From contig JBKPDL010000003.1 of NCBI GenBank assembly GCA_046727855.1, positions 1-10,288 of the forward strand: 10,288 nt of DNA. Reading direction: 5' to 3'. The notes beneath the pieces are model-generated. The model had not been told where the DNA came from and did not search any database. It worked only from the letters and a program-made list of their open reading frames with translations. Below, in pieces: positions 1 through 5,949 of this stretch. Within the stretch, counting starts at the first letter, position 1, and each line of letters opens with the position of its first letter. The translations under genes were made by a program, and so were the position numbers. This DNA comes from DASPWV01 sp046727855. Its GTDB lineage: Bacteria; Acidobacteriota; Vicinamibacteria; Vicinamibacterales; UBA2999.

Positions 1-228
1 GCCACGTCCCGCGCCGGCCGTCGTTGGCCCACGGTGAATAATGCCAACGGCTTCGTTGAGTTTGCCGATATCAACGCTCACGATCTGACGATCGACACCG
101 GGCGTGGCGTTGACGGCCTTGACTTGTTCGTCGGTGATGTAGGTTGCCGCTTTTGGTGACTGCGCGATCGCTGTCGCGGCATACGACAAGGCGAGAGCTG
201 CGCAAACACTGGTCACACGGGTCGTCAT
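1..228 (-). CDS. Secreted protein, probably cupin-like (N-terminal part only)
   Basis: The reading frame starts at the ATG at 228-226 and runs leftwards off the window without a stop, giving 76 residues. The start is supported by a strong Shine-Dalgarno sequence, AAGGGGG, at 233-239. Residues 1 to about 23 form a signal peptide (MTTRVTSVCAALALSYAATA, then Ile-Ala-Gln), so the product is exported. The visible mature part contains the stretch QIVSVDIGKLNEAVGIIHRG. From memory this resembles the region ahead of the cupin barrel in secreted acidobacterial cupin-domain proteins. The barrel itself would lie outside the window, so the family call is an inference. The gene is divergent from the permease fragment on its right and is the only intact-looking gene at this end. 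Confidence 0.7.
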   Translation of the reverse strand, partial: MTTRVTSVCAALALSYAATAIAQSPKAATYITDEQVKAVNATPGVDRQIVSVDIGKLNEAVGIIHRGPTTAGAGRG

Positions 229-255
229 GGGTCCCCCTTGTGCGCGCAATTTTGA

Positions 256-284
256 ATAAAAAAGTATCTGGCGTCGAGTGTCGA
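256..284 (-). promoter_or_regulatory. Candidate sigma-70 promoter for the leftward secreted-protein gene
   Basis: Read on the minus strand there is TCGACA at 284-279 (5 of 6 matches to TTGACA), a 17-bp spacer, and TTTTAT at 261-256 (4 of 6 matches to TATAAT). It lies in the only clearly AT-rich patch of this GC-rich stretch. It would give a leader of roughly 20 nt that includes the Shine-Dalgarno at 233-239. The boxes are weak matches, so this is only a position-consistent candidate. Confidence 0.3.
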
Positions 285-295
285 ATACACACTCT

Positions 296-559
296 ATGAC
301 GGTCCTCCACGAAATCCGGCTCGCGGTTCGTTCGCTTTCACGCGTCAACGGACTCTTTATCACAGTTGTGCTGACCCTAGCCCTCGGCATTGGGGCGAAC
401 GCAGCCATTTTCAGCGTGGTGCGCGGCGTCCTGCTCAAGCCGCTGGCTCACAGATCATCAGAGACTTCAGCATCATCAGTCCCTCTCCCCCTGGAGCGAC
501 GCGACCGGCTGCTCACGCGGGAGTCGGCGGGTGGGCGAAAATGTGTTCGGCGGAGATGA
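296..559 (+). pseudogene. Truncated ADOP/MacB-type permease N-terminus
   Basis: From the ATG at 296 the frame encodes about 50 residues typical of the start of ADOP-family permeases (acidobacterial duplicated orphan permeases, related to MacB/FtsX). There is an amphipathic lead with RLAVRSLSR, then the first membrane helix with LTLALGIGANAAIFSVV, ending in VLLKPL. Family members normally continue with a tyrosine/proline-rich turn and a periplasmic MacB-like domain of several hundred residues. Here similarity stops near 445. The rest of the frame to the TGA at 557-559 is low-complexity Arg/Ser-rich sequence with no recognisable domain. No Shine-Dalgarno stands out upstream. In-frame GTG at 278 would add six residues, but family members start at the equivalent of the ATG. 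This is a decayed or recombination-truncated remnant and is probably not functional. Confidence 0.7.
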
Positions 560-670
560 AATGGGTGTATCGGAGAACTTGGCGCAGTGTTCAAAAGGAC
601 GGTGCGCTGATCTGGCAGGCACAGGCGCGCAGCACGATGATTGGGCGTCGATGATGAACGGAGGCTTTCG
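446..670. other. No recognisable gene (debris after permease fragment)
   Basis: Between the end of recognisable permease sequence and the next start codon, none of the six frames shows a domain I recognise. Several overlapping short frames exist on both strands, but all have an arbitrary, arginine- and serine-rich composition. I read this as the decayed junction created when the permease gene was truncated. Confidence 0.45.
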
Positions 671-853
671 ATGAGAGCGTACGTGATGACGTCCGGCGGC
701 ATCTTCGGCCTGATTGTTGTGGCGCACATCTTACGCATGGTCGAGGAAGGACCGCAGGTTGCAAGAGACCCGCTGTACGTTATCGCCACCGTTGTGGCGG
801 TGGCGTTTTCGGTTTGGGCGTTCTTGCTTTTGCGGTTGCGGGCGCGGACCTGA
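671..853 (+). CDS. Small two-helix membrane protein, uncharacterised
   Basis: The start is the ATG at 671, preceded by GGAGG (660-664) at a usable distance; the frame also has an upstream GTG at 641, which lacks this support. The product has 60 residues. One hydrophobic helix spans roughly residues 8-20 (GGIFGLIVVAHIL). A short loop carries RMVEEGPQVARDP, and a second helix spans roughly residues 36-54 (YVIATVVAVAFSVWAFLLL), followed by a basic tail. The pattern of helix, H-x-x-R-M, charged loop and W-rich second helix resembles small hypothetical membrane proteins I associate with Acidobacteriota, but no function is known. It stands alone between the permease debris and the pilin-like gene. 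Confidence 0.7.
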   Translation: MRAYVMTSGGIFGLIVVAHILRMVEEGPQVARDPLYVIATVVAVAFSVWAFLLLRLRART

Positions 854-1010
854 GCTGCGTCCGCTGCGAAGCAATCGAGCAGTTATCGTGTGCCAAAGCT
901 TGAGCGGAAAGCGCCTGGCTCAACACGCGAACTGCGTCGATCTCGTCGACCGCACTCCGAAATATGGGACGAGCACGGCAGATCGGGTTTGAAACGGTGT
1001 CAAGATTGAA

Positions 1011-1026
1011 CTCGGTCGGGACCGAG
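1011..1026 (+). promoter_or_regulatory. Perfect hairpin directly upstream of the pilin-like start codon
   Basis: CTCGGTC (1011-1017) and GACCGAG (1020-1026) are perfect inverted repeats with only GG between them. In RNA this would form a stem of 6 bp with a 4-nt loop. It ends two bases before the ATG at 1029 and covers the place where a ribosome binding site should be. It could lower translation initiation or serve as a dyad operator. Neither role is shown. Confidence 0.4.
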
Positions 1027-1028
1027 AC

Positions 1029-1538
1029 ATGGCGCTCGTGTATGGCGTTGGCGTGCGGCGAGCCGTTTCCGCCATTGTCATTGCGGTGGGTCTCGCAGTT
1101 TTCGCCCCTCACATCGGGGAGGCAGACAAGACAGAAGTCTGGGCTATCGATGCGCTGCGAGTTACGGCATCGCTGCTGGCCCATAGGTTGGCGAAGGATC
1201 CCGCTTCTTACGACACGCTCGCGTGCCTCGCCGCGCCGCCCTGTGTTCCATCACAGGGCGATGGCATGCCTTTCCTCGATGGCAGGTGGCAGTTGCCGCA
1301 AAGAAGCCGTTATCGCCTTTATTTCCACGCCGGCCCGCAAGCCGGGCACGTGTCAGATCGACGCTCCCGATCAACGATGACCCGTTTCGCCGTTGTTGCT
1401 GTTCCGGTCAATCTCGCGGCGGCCCAGTATCGTTCGTTCTGCACTGACGACCGCCAGGAGGTTTATTTCACCGCCGCGGGCACTGTACCGCGCGTCGAGG
1501 CTGGTCGCTGCCTCGAGATCAGCAATCCTCTTCCGTGA
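1029..1538 (+). CDS. Type IV pilin-like protein with degenerate N-terminus
   Basis: The ATG at 1029 is the only usual start after the in-frame TGA at 990-992. The product has 169 residues. Residues 13-29 form one hydrophobic helix (VSAIVIAVGLAVFAPHI), followed by an acidic/amphipathic helix and a predicted globular part. The layout matches soluble pilin-like proteins. There is an 'AIDALRVTASLLA' segment like the extended helix of pilins, then a Cys66-Cys72 segment, then YRLYFHAGPQAG. Next comes a strand-rich stretch with FAVVAVPV, and finally two C-terminal cysteines (Cys138, Cys161) enclosing a DGT-like turn. The normal class III/prepilin signal (G followed by F-T-L-x-E) is absent, so prepilin peptidase processing is doubtful. 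No pilus assembly gene is nearby. The pilin assignment rests on recalled family patterns and is moderate. Confidence 0.6.
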   Translation: MALVYGVGVRRAVSAIVIAVGLAVFAPHIGEADKTEVWAIDALRVTASLLAHRLAKDPASYDTLACLAAPPCVPSQGDGMPFLDGRWQLPQRSRYRLYFHAGPQAGHVSDRRSRSTMTRFAVVAVPVNLAAAQYRSFCTDDRQEVYFTAAGTVPRVEAGRCLEISNPLP

Positions 1539-1566
1539 CGCGCGCTGGTAAATCCTCAAGGCACTA

Positions 1567-2088
1567 ATGCCAACAGTACACCTGATCTCGGGTCTTCCGT
1601 GTTCGGGCAAGACCACGTACGCGATTGCCCTGCAGCAACGCGTGACCGACTGCGTTATGTTTTCGCTCGATCGGTGGCTCATCACTGCCTTCGGAAGGTA
1701 TTCGCTTGCTTCGGTCGGCCAGGAGGAACACACGCGTCGCGTATTCGCTTGTCGTGAGCTCATTTGGCAACCGGCTTCGGAGCTGCTGCGCAGAGGTGTG
1801 GATGTCGTCCTGGACGATGGGTTCTTTCTTCGCGAGCACCGCGCACGCTACGTCAAACTTGCGGCCGATTTCGGAGCGCAGGCCAAAACGCACTTCATCG
1901 ACACAGCGATCGACGTCGTGCGCGCTCGACTCGAGGCACGCAACGCGAAGTTGCCGCAGTTCAACTTCTCGATCAATCCCGAAACGCTGCAGGGGTTTCT
2001 CGCGCTGTTCGAGCCGCCATCAGAAGACGAGGGCGCCGAAATCGTTGTCGTGAGGCGATTTTCGCAAGCCGAAGCGTTTGAGCGGTAG
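1567..2088 (+). CDS. P-loop kinase of the AAA_33/zeta-toxin-like group
   Basis: The product has 173 residues, with an AAGG ribosome binding site (1557-1560) ahead of the ATG. A Walker A motif lies at residues 9-17 (GLPCSGKTT). It is followed by SLDRW (33-37), whose Asp35 is in the place of the substrate-binding or catalytic Asp of zeta-toxin and chloramphenicol-phosphotransferase-like kinases. A Walker B-like VVLDDG segment follows (80-85). The C-terminal part has FNFSINPETLQGFLALFEPP followed by an acidic DEGAE segment, a common ending in small AAA_33 ATPases (Pfam PF13671). It probably phosphorylates a small molecule or nucleotide with ATP in the cytoplasm, but the substrate cannot be told. 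No antitoxin-sized partner gene lies immediately upstream, which argues against a toxin-antitoxin pair. Confidence 0.85.
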   Translation: MPTVHLISGLPCSGKTTYAIALQQRVTDCVMFSLDRWLITAFGRYSLASVGQEEHTRRVFACRELIWQPASELLRRGVDVVLDDGFFLREHRARYVKLAADFGAQAKTHFIDTAIDVVRARLEARNAKLPQFNFSINPETLQGFLALFEPPSEDEGAEIVVVRRFSQAEAFER

Positions 2089-2097
2089 GCTTTGACG

Positions 2098-2217
2098 GTG
2101 TATTTAGTGCAAATGTTGCTGCCGGTGCAGGACAAACGTGGAACCGCATACCCACGCGCCTTGTACGACGATCTCGCGCGTAAACTCACGGAGCGATTTG
2201 GCGGCGTGACCGCCTAG
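2098..2217 (+). pseudogene. C-terminally truncated relic of a conserved ~100-residue protein
   Basis: A GTG at 2098 with AGG at 2087-2089 opens a frame of 39 codons ending in TAG at 2215-2217. It begins V-Y-L-V-Q-M-L-L-P, then has ALYDDLARKLTERFGGVTA. From memory, this matches the first third of a small conserved hypothetical family whose members begin MYLVQ, continue with a 'LTERFGG.TA' motif and then have about 60 further residues. Here the protein stops exactly after GGVTA. The stop codon also forms part of the ribosome binding site of the next gene. It may be translated as a short peptide but lacks most of the expected domain. The frame is easily overlooked because of its length. Confidence 0.55.
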
Positions 2218-2226
2218 GAAGATCCC

Positions 2227-2724
2227 ATGTGTCGTCCCGAGCACATTGCTCTGCCTCTGACCTTATTTCTCCTGACGACCGACGTCGCAGGTGGTCAGTC
2301 GCCGGCGGCGCCGCTGACGCTCACCGAGGCTCAGCGCGCACACCTCCGCACCGAGCAGTTTGCGCGTGTGACGTCCGTTGCCGCGCTTTCAAGCGAGGTT
2401 CGTGAGGCTCTGCGCGTTCTCTTCCGCAGTCCGACGCTCGAACTGGCCGAGCCGGGCGCGGAGTTTCAGGTGACTGACGTCATTTTTAAGCCGAATCTTC
2501 CCATCAGGCGACTGATTCTCGCAGGGTGTTCGAACGATCACTGCCTTGTGTATTACGAACGAGGCGGGATCGCGCATACCTTCTCCGTGATCCTGTTTCG
2601 GATTGACAAGGGCGCGGCGCAATTCGAATGGGGCGGCATCGCGCCGCGCGATGTTCAAAGCCTGGACCAGCTCAAGGCGCTCATGGTCGACGGAAAGATC
2701 AAAGGTGGAATGTCATATTGGTGA
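2227..2724 (+). CDS. Secreted protein of unknown function
   Basis: The ATG at 2227 has a good Shine-Dalgarno, AGGAAGA at 2216-2222, which overlaps the stop of the relic gene. The 165-residue product starts with a signal peptide (hydrophobic core about residues 7-18, likely cut near Gly-Gly23/Gln24), so it is periplasmic or secreted. The mature part begins with an amphipathic LTLTEAQRAHLRTEQF segment. It then has the notable LAEPGAEFQVTDV stretch and a C-x4-C motif (Cys101, Cys106) in GCSNDHCLVYYERGG, followed by beta-strand-like sequence and a C-terminal helix ending KGGMSYW. I recall similar acidobacterial hypothetical proteins of this length but know of no assigned function. The two cysteines could form a disulfide. 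It is probably the first intact gene of the plus-strand run. Confidence 0.75.
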   Translation: MCRPEHIALPLTLFLLTTDVAGGQSPAAPLTLTEAQRAHLRTEQFARVTSVAALSSEVREALRVLFRSPTLELAEPGAEFQVTDVIFKPNLPIRRLILAGCSNDHCLVYYERGGIAHTFSVILFRIDKGAAQFEWGGIAPRDVQSLDQLKALMVDGKIKGGMSYW

Positions 2725-2764
2725 ACGCTCAACGACAAGGCAAGCGGAGGCGGACTTACCACGC

Positions 2765-3241
2765 ATGTCCAGACTGATGCGGTGGAAGTTCTATGATCCC
2801 GCACTGCTCTTTCTCTTTCCGGTTTCTTATGTCGTTCACCTGATCGAAGAGTGGTTCGCGGCAGCCCCGATCGTCGAGTGGTGGTCCGCAGCCGGCCACC
2901 CGCTCGATCCGACCCGCTTTGTGGTCGCGAACGCGATTGGCCTCTCGCTGATGCTCAACGGCATCTATCTCGTGAGCCACGGCAGCCGATTTCGATGGAT
3001 CGTCCCGGCGCTTGCGACGGCGGTCCTGTTGAACACGGCAGGGCACCTGGTTGGAAGTGTCCGCATCCAGGCGTATTCGGCAGGCCTAATCAGTGCGATC
3101 ATCTTGTGGACTCCTCTCGGACTGCTCACGATGTTGCGAGTGTGGGATCAAGCGCGTAGTCGCGTGTTGATTGTGGGTGTCTGCGCCGGCGCGATCGTCG
3201 AATTGGTTGTCGTCCTCGCGCTGCCGCACGTGAGCCTATGA
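2765..3241 (+). CDS. HXXEE domain-containing membrane protein
   Basis: The ATG at 2765 follows GGAGG at 2746-2750, a rather long spacing of 14 nt; the second in-frame ATG at 2777 is also possible. The product has 158 residues. The defining motif is His25-Leu-Ile-Glu28-Glu29 at the end of the first helix (HLIEEW), as in Pfam HXXEE (PF13787), a family of bacterial membrane proteins without a proven function. Further hydrophobic helices follow at about 55-70, 77-95, 103-121 and 133-152. Also visible are the family-like NTAGHLVGS motif, with a second conserved His, and the YSAGLISAIILWTPLGLL segment. Its stop overlaps the start of the next gene in ATGA (3238-3241), so the two are likely translated together. 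The paired His/Glu residues suggest metal binding or an enzyme active site within the membrane, which is inference. Confidence 0.85.
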   Translation: MSRLMRWKFYDPALLFLFPVSYVVHLIEEWFAAAPIVEWWSAAGHPLDPTRFVVANAIGLSLMLNGIYLVSHGSRFRWIVPALATAVLLNTAGHLVGSVRIQAYSAGLISAIILWTPLGLLTMLRVWDQARSRVLIVGVCAGAIVELVVVLALPHVSL

Positions 3242-3849
3242 ATCACGATCAAGCGTTGCGCGCCGTACTGATGGTGATCTTTCTCGTCATCCTTCCTGTC
3301 GGCGTCTACCATCGCGTCAAATCACAATCGACGCACGAGCACCTCGATCGCCGGCAGGAGGGCCTGTTCATCCTGGCGACGCTGCGCCCGCTCGGTGCCG
3401 GGTTCTGGTTTGGTCTGCTCGCGTGGATGATCAATCCGGCCTGGATGGCGTGGTCGGCGATATCGCTTCCGGTGTGGCTGCGCTGGACCGGTCTCGGTGT
3501 CGTCATCGTCGCGATCGCACTGCTGGTCTGGACCTTTCGATCACTTGGCAGCAACTTGACGGATACCGTCGTGACGCGGCACAAGCACACGCTCGTCGTT
3601 CACGGCCCCTATCGCTGGGTCCGTCATCCGTTCTATGACTGCGCGGCACTACTTACAACCGGAATGTCTCTCGTCGCGGCCAACTGGTTTCTGTTTGTTA
3701 CTGGAGTCATCGTGGTGGCGTTGCTGATTCTTCGAACGCGAATCGAGGAACGGAACCTGTTGGCGCGATTTGGCGGCGATTACCAGACGTATATGGAAAG
3801 AACGGGGCGCTTCCTGCCGCGAATGGGCGCGAGTCGTCGCGCCACCTAG
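3238..3849 (+). CDS. Isoprenylcysteine carboxyl methyltransferase-like membrane protein
   Basis: The product has 203 residues and starts in a 4-bp ATGA overlap with the HXXEE gene, implying translational coupling. Hydrophobic helices lie at about 9-24, 48-66, 71-100 and paired helices at about 134-165. The diagnostic segment is GPYRWVRHPFY (123-133), followed by a Glu-Glu pair (170-171) in RIEERNLLARFGGDYQTYM and a terminal RFLPR (191-195). This is the S-adenosylmethionine-binding region of the ICMT/PEMT membrane methyltransferase superfamily (Pfam PF04140/PF04191). Bacterial members act on small lipophilic or isoprenoid substrates that are mostly unknown. The partner HXXEE protein may act on the same membrane substrate, but this is only inferred from the overlap. 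Confidence 0.88.
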   Translation: MNHDQALRAVLMVIFLVILPVGVYHRVKSQSTHEHLDRRQEGLFILATLRPLGAGFWFGLLAWMINPAWMAWSAISLPVWLRWTGLGVVIVAIALLVWTFRSLGSNLTDTVVTRHKHTLVVHGPYRWVRHPFYDCAALLTTGMSLVAANWFLFVTGVIVVALLILRTRIEERNLLARFGGDYQTYMERTGRFLPRMGASRRAT

Positions 3850-3892
3850 CCGACCCGACGCGAGATGGGGTGAGATCGACGACGAGTGGTTC

Positions 3893-4507
3893 ATGAACAC
3901 TTACGAGGCGACGCCTCAGCTGCTGTTAATCGTCCGGGAACGGCTGCGGCAAGGCAGCGAGGAGGCGTACGATCGCAACGAGAAGGAGATCGCGGCCGCT
4001 TGCGCGGCGTTGGGATGCCCGCATCCGTACCTTGCACTCGATTCGTTAGTCAAACCGAAGGAAGTGTGGTGGCTCAACGCGTTTGCGTCGCACGACGAAC
4101 GGGAGCGCGTGGAGGCGGCGTACTCACATAACGCGGCTCTGATGGAAAGGTTGCAGGTTCTTGGGGCACGTAAGGAAGACTTCAGGGAGACGCTCACGAT
4201 GACCAACGCTGCGTATCGCCCTGACCTGAGCGGCGGAGTTGGGTGGCGGGTCGTCGGCGCCCGCTTTTTTGTCGTGAGTACCTTACCGATTGGCGCGCAT
4301 GCTGTCGGTGCGGTCTTCGAATCATCGAGCGCGGAACGATTCGCTTTCGCATCCGCCCCGAATCGCGGAGAGGCGGATAATCTGGCCAACCAACTCGGCT
4401 CAGAGGCGATCGTTCTCGCCATTCAACCGCGCTGGAGCTTCCCGGCGAAGGCGTGGGTTGACGACGACCACGACTTTTGGCACGCCAACCGAGCGGCGCG
4501 CTCGTAG
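3893..4507 (+). CDS. Conserved protein of unknown function
   Basis: The chosen start is the ATG at 3893, with a weak GAG-rich site upstream. The frame is open further back, but only through the end of the methyltransferase gene. The product has 204 residues, no signal peptide and no membrane helix, so it is cytoplasmic. The first half (QLLLIVRERLRQGSEEAYDR, then EVWWLNAFAS) resembles the dimeric alpha-beta barrel fold of NIPSNAP and antibiotic-biosynthesis-monooxygenase-like proteins. That is a resemblance of pattern only. The second half has GGVGWRVVGARFFVVST and AIQPRWSFPAKAWVDDD, which look like a repeat of a strand-rich domain. I do not recognise a function. It lies 43 bp after the methyltransferase and 7 bp before the acetyltransferase and is probably co-transcribed with both. 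Confidence 0.7.
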   Translation: MNTYEATPQLLLIVRERLRQGSEEAYDRNEKEIAAACAALGCPHPYLALDSLVKPKEVWWLNAFASHDERERVEAAYSHNAALMERLQVLGARKEDFRETLTMTNAAYRPDLSGGVGWRVVGARFFVVSTLPIGAHAVGAVFESSSAERFAFASAPNRGEADNLANQLGSEAIVLAIQPRWSFPAKAWVDDDHDFWHANRAARS

Positions 4508-4514
4508 AGTTCTG

Positions 4515-5387
4515 ATGCACTCGAGACAAGATCTGAAAGCCAACTTCCTTTCCCTTGGCGTGGCGCCTGGCGACGTCGTCATGACGCATGCATCGGTTCG
4601 CGCCGTCGGTGAGGTCGCCGGCGGTCCGGACGAGATCCACCTTGCGCTCAAAGACGCGCTCACCCTTGAAGGCACCATGCTGATGTACGCCGGGTGCCCA
4701 CGCTACGTGGACGAAGTTGGACGTGGGAATCTGTCGGCGCGAGAAGAAGCGGAAGTGCTCGAGAAACTGCCGCCGTTTGAGGCGCACACCGCGCGCTCGG
4801 CGCGCGACCACGGCATCCTGGTCGAGTTCCTGCGCACCTATCCGGGATCGCGGGTCAACCAGCATCCGGCGCGCTTTGTGGCCTGGGGAAAGCACGCGGA
4901 CTATCTTCTTTCCTCGCAGCCGTGGCACTATGCGTTCGGGCACGACTCCGCGCTCGATCGTTTTGTCGCGCTCGACGGCAAGATCCTGTTGCTCGGGTGC
5001 GATCACGACACCGTCACGTTTCTTCACTACGTCGAACACATCGCCGACATTCCGGATAAACGCGTGGCGCGATTCAAGGTCCCCGTCGTGGAGTCCGGCG
5101 CGCGCGTTTGGCGTGACATGGAGGAGTTCGACACCTCAGACCACGGCGTGCATCCGAACTGGCCAGAACGGTTTTTTGCGCGCCTTGTCGATAACCATCT
5201 CACGGCATCGCGGAATAGCGGCGGCTTAGTCGGTAATGCTGCGGCGTATCTCTTGTCGGCCCGCGCATTGCTCGAGTTCGCACGTCCGATAATGGAACGC
5301 GTTGCGGTCGATGGTCACGCGGCGGACCAGTTGATGGATGTCGACGGGATCGCCTTGTTTGGTGGATCTGGCCTGGACACACGCTGA
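4515..5387 (+). CDS. Aminoglycoside N(3)-acetyltransferase family protein
   Basis: The ATG at 4515 sits 7 bp after the previous stop; the longer in-frame extension runs through that gene and is ignored. The product has 290 residues, the usual length for Antibiotic_NAT proteins (Pfam PF02522). Visible family landmarks in order are GVAPGDVVMTHASVRAVG (15-32), a GG at 36-37, THAR-like residues around 91-95, QHPARFVAWG (116-125), GHDSALDRF (142-150), and GKILLLGCDHDTVTFLHYVEH (155-175). The last holds the His and Glu residues in the catalytic part of the fold. These enzymes acetylate an amine with acetyl-CoA in the cytoplasm. Many chromosomal members act on other substrates, so resistance should not be assumed. 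It overlaps the next gene by one base (TGATG). Confidence 0.88.
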   Translation: MHSRQDLKANFLSLGVAPGDVVMTHASVRAVGEVAGGPDEIHLALKDALTLEGTMLMYAGCPRYVDEVGRGNLSAREEAEVLEKLPPFEAHTARSARDHGILVEFLRTYPGSRVNQHPARFVAWGKHADYLLSSQPWHYAFGHDSALDRFVALDGKILLLGCDHDTVTFLHYVEHIADIPDKRVARFKVPVVESGARVWRDMEEFDTSDHGVHPNWPERFFARLVDNHLTASRNSGGLVGNAAAYLLSARALLEFARPIMERVAVDGHAADQLMDVDGIALFGGSGLDTR

Positions 5388-5866
5388 TGGCGCTCGCCTT
5401 TCTCTTGACGCTCTCCCAAGTCGTTAGCGCCGGCTGCCAACGACTCGATGGTTCGTTGCCCGCACAATACATTCGTTACGACTCACTCGGGGAGTTGGCG
5501 ACGAGGGGTGAGAGCCGTTATCGCATCTTGCTGCGCTTGCACAACAACTCGAGTTGCCCGGTTTATTACAGCGAGCACGGCGATCAATCGCAGCCCGGTC
5601 GCCATCGAATCAAATACTACCTGGCGACCAATGATGCCGACGTGAGGCCCGGGTTGCAAAGCGACGACCTCGCCATCCACCAGCTCGCGGCAGGCGCCGC
5701 AATGGTGTTTGACGTGCCGCAATACCATCTTGCGTTGCAGCGGATGCTCTTGGTTCCTGTTTGGTACGAATGGGAAGAGCCGAGTCGTGACGTATGGAGT
5801 GCAAGACATGTGACCTTCGACGTGAGCCAGATTCCCGAGGAGGCGCGGCGTCGCCTCAAGCGTTAA
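5387..5866 (+). CDS. Secreted protein of unknown function
   Basis: The ATG at 5387 overlaps the acetyltransferase stop in TGATG, so translation is probably coupled. The product has 159 residues. The N-terminus is a short hydrophobic segment (MALAFLLTLSQVVSAG) before Cys17. It lacks a positively charged start, and the residues before the cysteine only partly fit a lipobox, so it could be a lipoprotein or an ordinary exported protein. The mature part shows YRILLRLHNNSSCPVYY (residues about 45-61), typical of a beta-sandwich strand pair. Later come LAAGAAMVFDVPQYHL and a tryptophan-rich VWYEWEEPSRDVW segment, then a basic C-terminus. I do not recognise the family. Nothing links it functionally to the acetyltransferase beyond the overlap. 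Confidence 0.72.
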   Translation: MALAFLLTLSQVVSAGCQRLDGSLPAQYIRYDSLGELATRGESRYRILLRLHNNSSCPVYYSEHGDQSQPGRHRIKYYLATNDADVRPGLQSDDLAIHQLAAGAAMVFDVPQYHLALQRMLLVPVWYEWEEPSRDVWSARHVTFDVSQIPEEARRRLKR

Positions 5867-5880
5867 ACAGCCACACGCGA

Positions 5881-5921
5881 CAGAATGGGAACATCCTCGC
5901 CGCTTCCGTCGTCGCATTCTG
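5881..5921. repeat. Short inverted repeat between genes
   Basis: CAGAATG (5881-5887) and CATTCTG (5915-5921) are perfect 7-bp inverted repeats 27 bp apart, lying 14 bp after the preceding stop codon. The wide loop and the absence of a following T-run make it a poor intrinsic terminator. It could be a protein-binding dyad or chance. Confidence 0.25.
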
Positions 5922-5949
5922 AAGGGCGCAAGTGACCGCTGGAGATCCC

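Noticed and set aside
854..1010. Possible recombination site or small RNA in the gap before the pilin-like gene
   Set aside because: Only a 5-bp dyad (GTCGA 936-940 with TCGAC 946-950) is visible; no larger fold, promoter or terminator supports an element.
964..1380. 138-residue plus-strand frame overlapping the pilin-like gene
   Set aside because: It is shifted relative to the frame with pilin-like features and conserved cysteine spacing, and its sequence has no recognisable pattern.
1567..2217. Toxin-antitoxin pair with the zeta-like kinase as toxin
   Set aside because: No small helical antitoxin gene precedes the kinase, and the short frame after it resembles a truncated unrelated conserved protein.
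4194..5039. 281-residue minus-strand frame antisense to the acetyltransferase
   Set aside because: It crosses two plus-strand genes with clear or plausible coding content, and its composition is arginine-rich without any motif.
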